Shown: positions 1 through 5,225, numbered from the stretch's first letter. The stretch: 7,895 nt of DNA from an uncultured Collinsella sp. (GCA_900554465.1 USHF01000061.1:1-7895), one strand, 5' to 3'. The notes: generated by a model from the letters alone, not told the origin. Program-made: numbers and translations.

Positions 1-49
1 ATCTACACGTAAGGAGTCGTCGGCAGCGTCAGATGTGTATAAGAGACAG
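1..49 (+). other. Nextera sequencing adapter (artefact)
   Basis: This is synthetic sequence. It starts with the end of the P5 flow-cell tail (ATCTACAC), followed by an 8-base index (GTAAGGAG), the Read-1 primer core (TCGTCGGCAGCGTC) and the 19-bp Tn5 mosaic end (AGATGTGTATAAGAGACAG). Genomic sequence begins at 50. The adapter creates false in-frame codons at the end of the truncated mgtA reading frame. Confidence 0.98.
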
Positions 50-1195
50 CTCCAGCACGATGCGGTCTTCGGTGAGGGTGCCGGTCTTGTCGCAGCACAG
101 GACGTCCATCGCGCCGAGGTTTTGGATCGCCGGCGGCTCCTTGACGATAACCTGGCGACGGGCGAGGTCCTTGGCGCCCTGCGACAGGCTCGTGGTCACG
201 ATGACGGGGAGCATCTGCGGCGTGATGCCAACGGCTACGCTCGTGGCGAACAGCAGCGCGTCGATGACGTTGCCCTTGGTGGCGACGTTGATGGCAAAGA
301 CGGCCGGCGCCATAACGAGCATGAGGCGTACGAGCAGCATGGAGACGCTCGAGACGCCGCGGTCAAACGCGCTCTTCTCGCCGCGCCCGTTGAGCATCTT
401 GGCGATGCCGCCCAGGTAAGTGTCCGAGCCGGTGGCAACGACGAGCGCCATGGCGGTGCCGTTTTGCACGGAGGTGCCGGTAAAGACGATGTTCTTGCAG
501 GCAGAGAGTGACAGCGCGGAGCCGTCGGCACCCTCGACGACGGTGATGGCAGCGGTCTTCTCGACGGCCTCGCTCTCGCCGGTGAGTGCGGACTCGATCA
601 CAAACAGATCGCGTGCGGTGATGATGCGGGCGTCGGCCGGCACCATATCGCCGGCAGAGAGGCGGATCACATCGCCGGGGACGAGCTCGTCGAAGGGAAT
701 CTCGATGCGCTCGCCGTCGCGCAGGGCGCAGCAGGTGTTGGAGACCAGGTCCTTGAGGGCCTCGGCCGCATTGCCGCTGCGGGCCTCCTGGATAAACTTC
801 ATGCCGCCCGATACCAGCAGCATGATGCCGATAACGATGACCGTGGAGGGGTCGCGCTGGGGCTCGGGCACGGCGAGCACGTCGATGTAGAGCGAGACCA
901 GCGCGAGCGCGGCGAGGATGCCGGCGAAGGGGTCGATGAACGCGTCGGCGATGCGGCGGGCGAGCGTCTTGGTCGGTGCCTCGATGGTGTTGGGGCCGGA
1001 GACGTCCAGACGCTCGGTTGCCTGCTCGGCGGTGAGGCCGTCAGCGGTGGCGTCGAGCAGCACGAGGGCATCCTCGGCGCCGTGGGTGGCGGCGAATATG
1101 GTGTTCTTGGACATGCCGGTATGAGCGGCGGGGCGCGCCGTGCGGCGGCGCTTGGAGATGGCTTCGAGTACCGTAGCGGTTTTGAGCATCAGCAT
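50..1195 (-). CDS. mgtA: Magnesium-translocating P-type ATPase MgtA, N-terminal part (3' end cut by contig end)
   Basis: P3B-type ATPase that imports Mg2+ across the cytoplasmic membrane using ATP. The first 382 residues are present; the family is about 900 long, so the nucleotide-binding domain and the later membrane helices are missing. Seen in order: hydrophobic helices at about 88-108 and 117-135, the actuator domain with PGD at 173-175 and TGES at 205-208, two further helices at about 283-303 and 310-335 carrying the MgtA-like GITPQMLP segment, and the phosphorylation site DKTGT at 369-373 with the catalytic Asp at 369. The stretch AIQNLGAMD just before it is typical of MgtA/MgtB rather than Ca2+ pumps. 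The ATG at 1195 has AAGGAGG five bases upstream; a second ATG two codons later is less well placed. The gene is divergent from pyrE and has a long leader, described separately. Confidence 0.95.
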
Positions 1196-1277
1196 AGGGT
1201 CCTCCTTGTTGAAGGGAGTTAGCGTACGTGTCGTATTTGCTTCAAAAAACCTAGATGTCGCTCACGTCAAGCTCGCG

Positions 1278-1314
1278 AACCGCCACAAAGGGGACAGGCA
1301 CCTTTGTGGTGGTT
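1278..1314. repeat. GACAGGCACC-type hairpin (REP-like) in the mgtA leader
   Basis: Arms 1278-1291 and 1301-1314 form a 14-bp stem with one G-U pair around a 9-nt loop (GGACAGGCA on the plus strand). The core arms are CCACAAAGG and CCTTTGTGG. On the plus strand the right arm runs into TTTT; on the minus strand, the direction of mgtA, no T-run follows directly. It lies between the upstream ORF and the mgtA start. A palindrome with a GGGGACAGGCACC centre resembles high-copy intergenic repeats of several anaerobes, but there is only one copy in this window. Confidence 0.6.
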
Positions 1315-1335
1315 TTGACGATCGGCTGTTGGCGC

Positions 1336-1407
1336 TTATGCGCGTGCGGAATCCTCGCGGCGTGCCGAGGGCGACATGCAGGTTTTTCGACTATGACTGC
1401 CTTCCAT
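1336..1407 (-). CDS. Short upstream ORF / candidate leader peptide of mgtA (23 aa)
   Basis: A 24-codon reading frame starts at ATG 1407-1405 and stops at TAA 1338-1336. Its ribosome site, AAGGAGGTG, is a near-perfect anti-Shine-Dalgarno complement and sits five bases before the ATG. It is as good as that of any confirmed gene here. The peptide is rich in Arg and Ser and has one Cys, with no membrane segment or signal peptide. It lies 140 nt upstream of mgtA on the same strand, downstream of a consensus-like promoter, and is followed by a stable hairpin. The arrangement recalls mgtL, the leader ORF of enterobacterial mgtA, but the peptide is not proline-rich and no sequence similarity is claimed. 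It could also be an unrelated small protein or a chance ORF. Confidence 0.4.
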   Translation of the reverse strand: MEGSHSRKTCMSPSARREDSARA

Positions 1408-1412
1408 GGCAC

Positions 1413-1421
1413 ACCTCCTTA
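1413..1421 (-). promoter_or_regulatory. Strong ribosome binding site of the mgtA upstream ORF
   Basis: On the minus strand this reads AAGGAGGTG, complementary to the 3' end of 16S rRNA, with a suitable gap to the ATG at 1407. It is the main reason to take the 23-codon ORF seriously. Confidence 0.5.
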
Positions 1422-1442
1422 AGGCCGGGCGCGGCGCGCTTT

Positions 1443-1465
1443 GGGTATCTCGTACCCGTTACAAT
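1443..1465 (+). promoter_or_regulatory. Weak candidate -10 box for pyrE with adjoining dyad
   Basis: TACAAT at 1460-1465 is a fair -10 box in front of pyrE, about 165 nt upstream of its start, but I find no convincing -35 at 16-18 bp. Just before it, GGGTA (1443-1447) and TACCC (1453-1457) form a small inverted repeat. This would be read in the mgtA leader on the other strand. Confidence 0.25.
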
Positions 1466-1473
1466 CCGTCCGT

Positions 1474-1502
1474 ATTCTTGATGAGGGGGTTTGTCGTGTC
1501 AA
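1474..1502 (-). promoter_or_regulatory. Candidate mgtA promoter (TTGACA / AAGAAT)
   Basis: On the minus strand a perfect -35 box TTGACA (1502-1497) is followed after 17 bp by AAGAAT (1479-1474), matching 4 of 6 positions of the -10 consensus. Transcription would start near 1467, giving a leader of roughly 270 nt that contains the upstream ORF and the hairpin at 1278-1314. Confidence 0.5.
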
Positions 1503-1632
1503 CCCCAATGTTTGGAAAACCATTGCCCCTGACAAAGCCTTTACAGAACGCCGTGGCCTCAAAGCGCGCCCGCACCGACGCTTCGCCTGCGCTAAACTGG
1601 AAAGCACGTACGCAATTACGAGAGGAGCCCAC

Positions 1633-2316
1633 ATGGAGGCTTACAAGCAAGAGTTCATCAAGTTTATGGTCGAGTCCGACGTTCTTAAGTTCGGCAGCTT
1701 TACGCTCAAGAGCGGCCGTCAGTCCCCGTTCTTTATGAACGCCGGCGCTTACGTGACGGGCTACCAGCTCAAGAAGCTGGGCGAGTATTACGCCCAGGCA
1801 ATCCACGATAACTTTGGCGACGACTTTGACGTGCTGTTTGGACCGGCCTACAAGGGTATTCCGCTGGCCGTCGTGACCGCAATTGCCTACCACGAGCTGT
1901 ACGGCAAGGAGGTCAAGTACTGCTGCGATCGCAAGGAGGCCAAGGACCACGGCGCCGACAAGGGCAACCTGCTGGGCTACGAGCCCCAGGACGGCGACCG
2001 CGTGATTATGGTCGAGGACGTCACCACCAGCGGCAAGTCCATCGACGAGACCTATCCCAAGGTCAAGGCTGCTGCCGATGTCGAGATCAAGGGCCTGATT
2101 GTGTCCCTCAACCGCATGGAGGTCGGCAAGGGTGGCGTGACCACCGCGCAGAAGGAGATCGAGGCCAAGTACGGTTTCCCCGTCGCAAGCATCGTCTCCA
2201 TGGCCGAGGTCGTCGAGACCCTCTACAACCACGAGATCGACGGCAAGGTTGTCATCGATGACGAGCTCAAGACCGCCATCGACGCCTACTACGAGCAGTA
2301 CGGAGCCCGAGAGTAG
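1633..2316 (+). CDS. pyrE: Orotate phosphoribosyltransferase
   Basis: This cytosolic enzyme joins orotate to PRPP to make orotidine 5'-monophosphate, the fifth step of de novo pyrimidine synthesis. The 227-residue protein is close to the usual length of 200-230. Visible landmarks: the substrate segment FTLKSGR..P at 23-32, LFGPAYKGIPLA at 68-79, the mobile catalytic loop DRKEAKDHG at 99-107, and the PRPP-binding signature VIMVEDVTTSGKS at 124-136 with its two acidic residues. The ATG at 1633 has GAGAGGAG about six bases upstream. The frame stays open back to 1441, but that part lacks PyrE sequence and is untranslated leader. No other pyr gene adjoins it, so pyrE stands alone here, divergent from mgtA and followed within a few bases by structured repeat copy A. 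Confidence 0.96.
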   Translation: MEAYKQEFIKFMVESDVLKFGSFTLKSGRQSPFFMNAGAYVTGYQLKKLGEYYAQAIHDNFGDDFDVLFGPAYKGIPLAVVTAIAYHELYGKEVKYCCDRKEAKDHGADKGNLLGYEPQDGDRVIMVEDVTTSGKSIDETYPKVKAAADVEIKGLIVSLNRMEVGKGGVTTAQKEIEAKYGFPVASIVSMAEVVETLYNHEIDGKVVIDDELKTAIDAYYEQYGARE

Positions 2317-2318
2317 GT

Positions 2319-2491
2319 AGTTACGCGGGTTTACCAACCCGCGTAACCAGTTGACGCTGCGCGCCGCCCAGGGCGACAATTTGTCATTCAAAAGGCGAGG
2401 CATGACCAGAAGGTCAATGCCTCGCCTTTTTCATGCCAACTTGTTCGCCCTGGACGTCGCTCGCTGTCCGTCCTCTACATGCGGCGTTGTC
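2319..2491 (+). repeat. Structured RNA repeat, copy A (3' of pyrE)
   Basis: An element of about 170 nt starts three bases after the pyrE stop. Hairpin I: arms 2320-2331 and 2336-2347, 12 perfect pairs, loop TACC. Conserved linker GACGCTGC at 2353-2360. Stem II: 2368-2379 with 2441-2453, 12 pairs and one bulged T. Inside it, hairpin III: 2390-2407 with 2412-2430, 18 pairs, one bulged A, loop AGAA. A 31-nt 3' block (2461-2491) matches copy B at 28 positions, and its GCGGCGTT (2481-2488) can pair with the GACGCTGC linker to close the whole fold. Copy B keeps loops and linkers but changes stem bases in pairs. The family is not recognised; function unknown. Confidence 0.8.
2390..2431 (+). terminator. 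Hairpin III of copy A, probable pyrE terminator
   Basis: A GC-rich 13-bp stem (AAAAGGCGAGGCA with its complement) is topped by TGACC/GGTCA and an AGAA loop, and ends in TTTTT. This has the form of an intrinsic terminator about 75 nt after pyrE. It is also part of the larger conserved fold, so termination may be only one of its roles. Confidence 0.6.
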
Positions 2492-2507
2492 TTGCTCCGG
2501 ATGCGGT

Positions 2508-2534
2508 GGTCATTGGGGATGTTCTTAAATGACT
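2508..2534 (-). repeat. Conserved-loop hairpin repeat, copy 1 (minus orientation)
   Basis: Read on the minus strand, GTCATT and AATGAC (plus an outer wobble pair) flank the 13-nt loop TAAGAACATCCCC. Copy 2 at 6161-6187 has the same loop with one change, and a stem altered in a compensating way (A-T to G-C). This copy lies 17 nt after structured repeat A, in the orientation opposite to copy 2. Confidence 0.6.
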
Positions 2535-2540
2535 GCTCGA

Positions 2541-2568
2541 GATGAGCGTCCAAAAAACCGCGCTCGTT
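2541..2568. repeat. CCAAAAAACC-loop hairpin repeat, copy 1
   Basis: GAGCGT (2544-2549) and GCGCTC (2560-2565) form a six-pair stem, extendable to nine with wobble pairs, around the loop CCAAAAAACC. The second copy at 3413-3432 has loop CCAAAAATCC and a related stem. It lies between repeat A and the next regulator gene. Confidence 0.5.
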
Positions 2569-2582
2569 CGATTGGCGCATGT

Positions 2583-2595
2583 CTACGCAGCGTAG
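2583..2595. promoter_or_regulatory. 13-bp dyad upstream of the XRE gene promoter
   Basis: CTACGC and GCGTAG flank a single central A: a perfect inverted repeat ending just before the candidate -35 box at 2597. It is a reasonable operator candidate for the HTH protein encoded downstream. No binding evidence exists. Confidence 0.35.
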
Positions 2596-2596
2596 G

Positions 2597-2625
2597 TTGT
2601 CGAGCCTGGCCTTCAAATGGATACT
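2597..2625 (+). promoter_or_regulatory. Candidate promoter of the XRE-desulfoferrodoxin gene
   Basis: TTGTCG (2597-2602) and GATACT (2620-2625) are 17 bp apart and each match 4 of 6 consensus positions. Transcription would start near 2632. This argues against the ATG at 2617 as the start codon because it would lie inside the promoter. Confidence 0.45.
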
Positions 2626-2632
2626 GACTGTC

Positions 2633-2642
2633 GAACCGGTTC
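2633..2642. promoter_or_regulatory. Palindrome at the predicted transcription start
   Basis: GAACCGGTTC is a perfect 10-bp palindrome exactly where transcription from the preceding promoter should begin. A repressor bound here would block the promoter, consistent with autoregulation by the encoded HTH protein. Confidence 0.35.
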
Positions 2643-2673
2643 ACTCCATTTCTTCAACTTGATTGGACAGCCC

Positions 2674-3294
2674 ATGAACCAGACACGGCAAACCAATGCT
2701 TCCCATACTTTTTTGGCAGCGCATGCCATCAAGCGGCTGCGCGAAGAGCGCGGCCTCACCCAGCGCGCCCTGGCGGAAAGCCTTGGCGTGACCGATAAAG
2801 CCGTCAGCAAGTGGGAATCCGGCCGCGGCCTTCCTGACATTTCCCTCGTTGAGCCTTTGGCCCAGAGACTCGGCATAAGCGTGGCTGAGCTTTTGGCTGG
2901 TGACATTCGGGCTAACGCCAACCGTGCAGGCAATATGCTCAAAGGCGTCTTTTACGTTTGCCCTATCTGCGGAAACGTTGTGCACGCGCTCGGAGAAGGC
3001 AGCTTTAGCTGCTGTGGCTCCACGATGTTTCCCCAGGAGGCCGAAGAGCCGGACGCGGACCATGCCTTTTCCATCGAGCGCATCGAGGACGATTGGTACG
3101 TCACGCTCGATCATCCCATGACCAAGGATCACTACATTAGCTTTGTGGCATATGCGACTATGGACGGCATCTGCTTTAAGAAGCTCTATCCAGAGCAATC
3201 GGTGCAGCCGCGCTTCCATATTACCGGGCGCGGCAGAATATTTCTTTACTGCAACCAACACGGACTCTTTACGTCGCTGACGCCTCGCAAATAA
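2674..3294 (+). CDS. XRE-type HTH regulator fused to a desulfoferrodoxin (superoxide reductase) domain
   Basis: A 206-residue protein in two halves. Residues about 18-74 form a Cro/C1-type helix-turn-helix (LTQRALAESLGVTDKAVSKWE). Residues about 92-206 resemble a whole 2Fe desulfoferrodoxin. A desulforedoxin-type site CPICG..CCG supplies Cys 96, 99, 113 and 114. A superoxide reductase-type site follows, with His 130, HPMTKDH giving His 147 and 153, and YCNQHGLF giving Cys 193 and His 196. All ligands expected for both iron centres are present. The Lys that usually precedes the first active-site His is Asp here, which may favour sensing over catalysis (inference). The start at 2674 was chosen because the earlier ATG at 2617 falls in the promoter; the ribosome site is weak. 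It is probably a redox- or metal-responsive transcription factor; target genes are unknown. It converges on the RpiR-type gene. Confidence 0.85.
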   Translation: MNQTRQTNASHTFLAAHAIKRLREERGLTQRALAESLGVTDKAVSKWESGRGLPDISLVEPLAQRLGISVAELLAGDIRANANRAGNMLKGVFYVCPICGNVVHALGEGSFSCCGSTMFPQEAEEPDADHAFSIERIEDDWYVTLDHPMTKDHYISFVAYATMDGICFKKLYPEQSVQPRFHITGRGRIFLYCNQHGLFTSLTPRK

Positions 3295-3337
3295 CGGCTG
3301 TCTATCCGCCCTCCTCATGCGTTCCCAGGGGACCCAA

Positions 3338-3407
3338 AATGAGCGTGGATAATCTCCCGGTTTTGGCTCGGTGACGGCCTCAAAGTGGGAGATTGTCCAC
3401 GCTCGTT
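3338..3407. terminator. 21-bp hairpin between convergent genes
   Basis: Arms 3338-3358 and 3387-3407 pair over 21 bp with two wobble pairs; the core GAGCGTGGATAATCTCCC pairs with GGGAGATTGTCCACGCTC. The loop is 28 nt. On the minus strand the stem is followed by ATTTTGGG, so it could end rpiR-type transcription about 30 nt after that gene's stop. On the plus strand no T-run follows. Stem and loop are unusually long for a plain terminator, and a related GAGCGTGGA arm occurs again at 3426-3434. Confidence 0.5.
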
Positions 3408-3412
3408 AGTTA

Positions 3413-3432
3413 AGCGTCCAAAAATCCACGCT
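3413..3432. repeat. CCAAAAATCC-loop hairpin repeat, copy 2
   Basis: AGCGT (3413-3417) and ACGCT (3428-3432) flank the loop CCAAAAATCC. It resembles the hairpin at 2541-2568, with the loop nearly unchanged and a stem base pair replaced. It ends five bases before the stop codon of the minus-strand RpiR gene, and its right arm repeats the TCCACGCTCGT of the preceding long hairpin. Confidence 0.45.
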
Positions 3433-3437
3433 CGTCG

Positions 3438-4292
3438 CTACTTGAGCCCAGGGAGGCGGGTGTAGGGGAATGAGCGCTCTAGGAATTCGGCGCAGCGGGC
3501 GTAGTCTTTGGCGAAGTAGCTGCTGTAGAGCGAATCGAGTACGTATTGCACAGCGATGTGGCTTGCGAACTGCGTGATGCGGTGCGTCATGCTCTCGTGA
3601 TCGCTCACCGTAAGGTAGGCGGCAAAGCCGGGGTGAATGCGCGCGCAATAAGGCGTGCCGATGACGATGACCGGGACATGCCGGCTGCTGAGGATCGGCA
3701 AGATTTTCTTGAGGTTGGGCGCAAGGCCGCTGTAGGAGATAACGATCGCCGCGCGGTCTGAATCCGAGGCAAGCGCCGTGCGCACCTGGGCCTCGACACT
3801 GTCGTGGCACGTCGCGCTTTTACCGGCCGAGAGCAGGCGGTCGCGGAACATCCCCGCTGGATAGAGGTTGTGCGAGCCCGTGTAGATGTCGACCTGTCGG
3901 GCGTTCGCGATGAGCTTGGCGGCGTGGTCAAGCTGCGTGGGGTCGAGCAGCTCCTGCGTTTCGGCCAGCGTGGTCTGGTAGAGCCCCTCCATGCGCTCCA
4001 TAACCTGCGCAGGCGTGGAAGTGGCATCGAAGGGAAAGTTGATGTCAACGTCGCGCCGGTTGCCCGCCTCGGTTGCCAAGCGAATAAGCTCGACCTTGAG
4101 GTCCTTGAAGCCCTCGAGGCCGAGCTTTTTGCAAAACCGGTGCACGCTCGCGACCGAAACGTTGGTGCGCGCGGCAAATTCCTTAATCGAAAGCTCGCGG
4201 ATGTCCTCGCCGATGGCAAGGGCCGCAATGCCGAGTTGTTGCTCGGTGGGGGTGAGGCCCTGCGCCTCGGTAATCTTGCGTTTGATATCCAT
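3438..4292 (-). CDS. MurR/RpiR-family transcriptional regulator
   Basis: A 284-residue cytosolic DNA-binding regulator of the usual length for the family. Residues 1-76 form the RpiR-type helix-turn-helix domain (LSIKEFAARTNVSVASVHRFCKKLG at 34-58, with GFKDLK after it). About 124-260 form a SIS sugar-phosphate isomerase-like domain that normally senses a phosphosugar; VDIYTGSHN at 134-142 and VISYSGLAPNLKKIL at 184-198 are the two expected phosphosugar loops. The ATG at 4292 has GGGAG five bases upstream; a TTG ten codons earlier would overlap the dyad operator and is less likely. The gene is divergent from crr, which suggests a role in sugar metabolism, possibly including control of crr. 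The ligand cannot be read from sequence. Confidence 0.92.
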   Translation of the reverse strand: MDIKRKITEAQGLTPTEQQLGIAALAIGEDIRELSIKEFAARTNVSVASVHRFCKKLGLEGFKDLKVELIRLATEAGNRRDVDINFPFDATSTPAQVMERMEGLYQTTLAETQELLDPTQLDHAAKLIANARQVDIYTGSHNLYPAGMFRDRLLSAGKSATCHDSVEAQVRTALASDSDRAAIVISYSGLAPNLKKILPILSSRHVPVIVIGTPYCARIHPGFAAYLTVSDHESMTHRITQFASHIAVQYVLDSLYSSYFAKDYARCAEFLERSFPYTRLPGLK

Positions 4293-4306
4293 GCGAACTC
4301 CCACAC

Positions 4307-4322
4307 TTGCCAAACCTGGCAA
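4307..4322. promoter_or_regulatory. Candidate RpiR operator (TTGCCA-N4-TGGCAA)
   Basis: A perfect six-base inverted repeat with a four-base spacer lies 15 bp upstream of the regulator's ATG, where an autoregulatory operator is expected. Related TTTGGCAC motifs occur on the plus strand at about 4337-4344 and at 4566-4574; the latter lies inside the crr promoter spacer. Confidence 0.5.
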
Positions 4323-4526
4323 AAAGGAACGGGTTTATTTTGGCACGTTTCGGTCGGTATCAGGAAGTGTCAGGGACGGGGCGGCGGCGGTCCGTGGGCG
4401 CGAAAAGAAGTGTCGGGTTTGGCGCGCCCGCTTCTGCCCGTTCCGTGCGCAGACGATACTCGGCTTATCGAGGGTTAATCGACAATATGAGAACCACTGG
4501 GGAAAAGGTTTTGGGAAGGGCTTGAA

Positions 4527-4547
4527 AGGGCTTGCGATTCGAGCCCT
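4527..4547. promoter_or_regulatory. Dyad and direct repeat upstream of the crr promoter
   Basis: AGGGCTTG and CGAGCCCT form an eight-pair stem (one wobble) around the loop CGATT, ending five bases before the -35 box. The left arm is also the second unit of a tandem AAGGGCTTG repeat starting near 4516. It lies upstream of the transcription start, so it would act as DNA, for example as an activator site. The region 4345-4500 otherwise shows nothing I can name. Confidence 0.3.
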
Positions 4548-4551
4548 CGCC

Positions 4552-4580
4552 TTAGTATTTTGGCCATTTGGCACTATAAT
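4552..4580 (+). promoter_or_regulatory. crr promoter (TTAGTA / TATAAT)
   Basis: A perfect -10 box TATAAT (4575-4580) is 17 bp downstream of TTAGTA (4552-4557; 4 of 6 consensus matches). Transcription should begin near 4587, giving a short leader of about 43 nt. The spacer holds a TTTGGCA motif similar to the half-sites of the candidate RpiR operator. Confidence 0.7.
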
Positions 4581-4629
4581 CACCATAGGCATGCGCATAA
4601 CGTTGCGCTGAATCAAGAGGAGAAAACGT

Positions 4630-5166
4630 ATGGGTCTGTTTGACATGTTCAAGAAGAAGGCTGAGCCCGCGGCTGCCGCTGCTCCGGCCTCCATCTCTGC
4701 TTCTGCCGGCGCCGACGTGCTGTGCTCGCCCGTCAAGGGCAAGGTCATCAAGATGGCCGACGTGCCCGATCCCGTCTTTGGTGGCGAGGTTCTGGGCAAG
4801 GGCTGCGCCGTGTGGCCCGAGGACGATCTGGTCTACGCTCCCTGCGACGGCAAGGTGACCGTCACCATGGGTCACGCCGTGGGCCTGCAGTCCGATAGCG
4901 GCATCGAGGTTCTGGTGCACGTTGGCGTCGATACCGTCAACATGAACGGCGACGGCTTCGAGGGCTTCGTCAAGGCCGACGATGTCGTTAAGGCTGGCCA
5001 GCCCATGCTCAAGATCGACCGCGCCAAGATCGCCGCTGCCGGCTACAAGGACTGCGTCGTCGTGGCTGTGTCCAACACCGCCGAGTTCGCCGACGTCGAG
5101 CTCGCCGTCGAGGCTGACTCCGCTGTCTCCGCTGGCGATGCCATCGTCAAGGTCGTCCGCAAGTAG
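4630..5166 (+). CDS. crr: PTS glucose-type EIIA component (EIIA-Glc)
   Basis: A 178-residue cytosolic phosphocarrier that passes phosphate from HPr to a glucose-family EIIB/C transporter; related proteins also regulate carbon use. The whole chain matches the family length (E. coli Crr has 169). The signature GIEVLVHVGVDT at 91-102 contains the phosphorylated His 97, and the second active-site His is His 82 in MGHAVGLQSDSG. The N-terminus MGLFDMFKKK resembles the membrane-touching amphipathic helix of E. coli Crr and is followed by an Ala-rich linker. The start has GAGGAG seven bases upstream. No HPr, Enzyme I or EIIBC gene adjoins it, so it is a stand-alone EIIA serving transporters encoded elsewhere. 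It is divergent from the RpiR-type regulator and ends with its own terminator. Confidence 0.95.
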   Translation: MGLFDMFKKKAEPAAAAAPASISASAGADVLCSPVKGKVIKMADVPDPVFGGEVLGKGCAVWPEDDLVYAPCDGKVTVTMGHAVGLQSDSGIEVLVHVGVDTVNMNGDGFEGFVKADDVVKAGQPMLKIDRAKIAAAGYKDCVVVAVSNTAEFADVELAVEADSAVSAGDAIVKVVRK

Positions 5167-5191
5167 TCTGCGGCAACATAAGGGTGTTTTG

Positions 5192-5225
5192 GGGTGGTCG
5201 GGTTATCCGGCCGCCCTTTTTTATT
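5192..5225 (+). terminator. Intrinsic terminator of crr
   Basis: A ten-pair GC-rich stem (5192-5201 with 5207-5216, two wobble pairs) has a GTTAT loop and is followed directly by TTTTTTATT. It lies 25 nt after the crr stop codon. Confidence 0.9.

Noticed and set aside
1196..1467. M-box Mg2+ riboswitch in the mgtA leader
   Set aside because: I could not identify the conserved M-box core or its three-helix arrangement; only a single long hairpin and a short ORF are visible.
1441..1632. N-terminal extension of PyrE in the same open frame
   Set aside because: PyrE homology begins at the ATG at 1633, which has a strong ribosome site; the upstream codons lie in leader and promoter sequence.
1459..2403. 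314-residue minus-strand open frame across pyrE
   Set aside because: It mirrors the pyrE codons, is rich in Val, Leu and Gly without a domain, and has no ribosome site.
2617..2673. Earlier ATG of the XRE-desulfoferrodoxin gene
   Set aside because: It overlaps the predicted -10 box, has no ribosome site, and adds 19 residues before the HTH with no family match.
4293..4322. TTG start ten codons upstream in the RpiR-type gene
   Set aside because: It falls inside the operator dyad and lacks the well-placed GGGAG that precedes the ATG at 4292.
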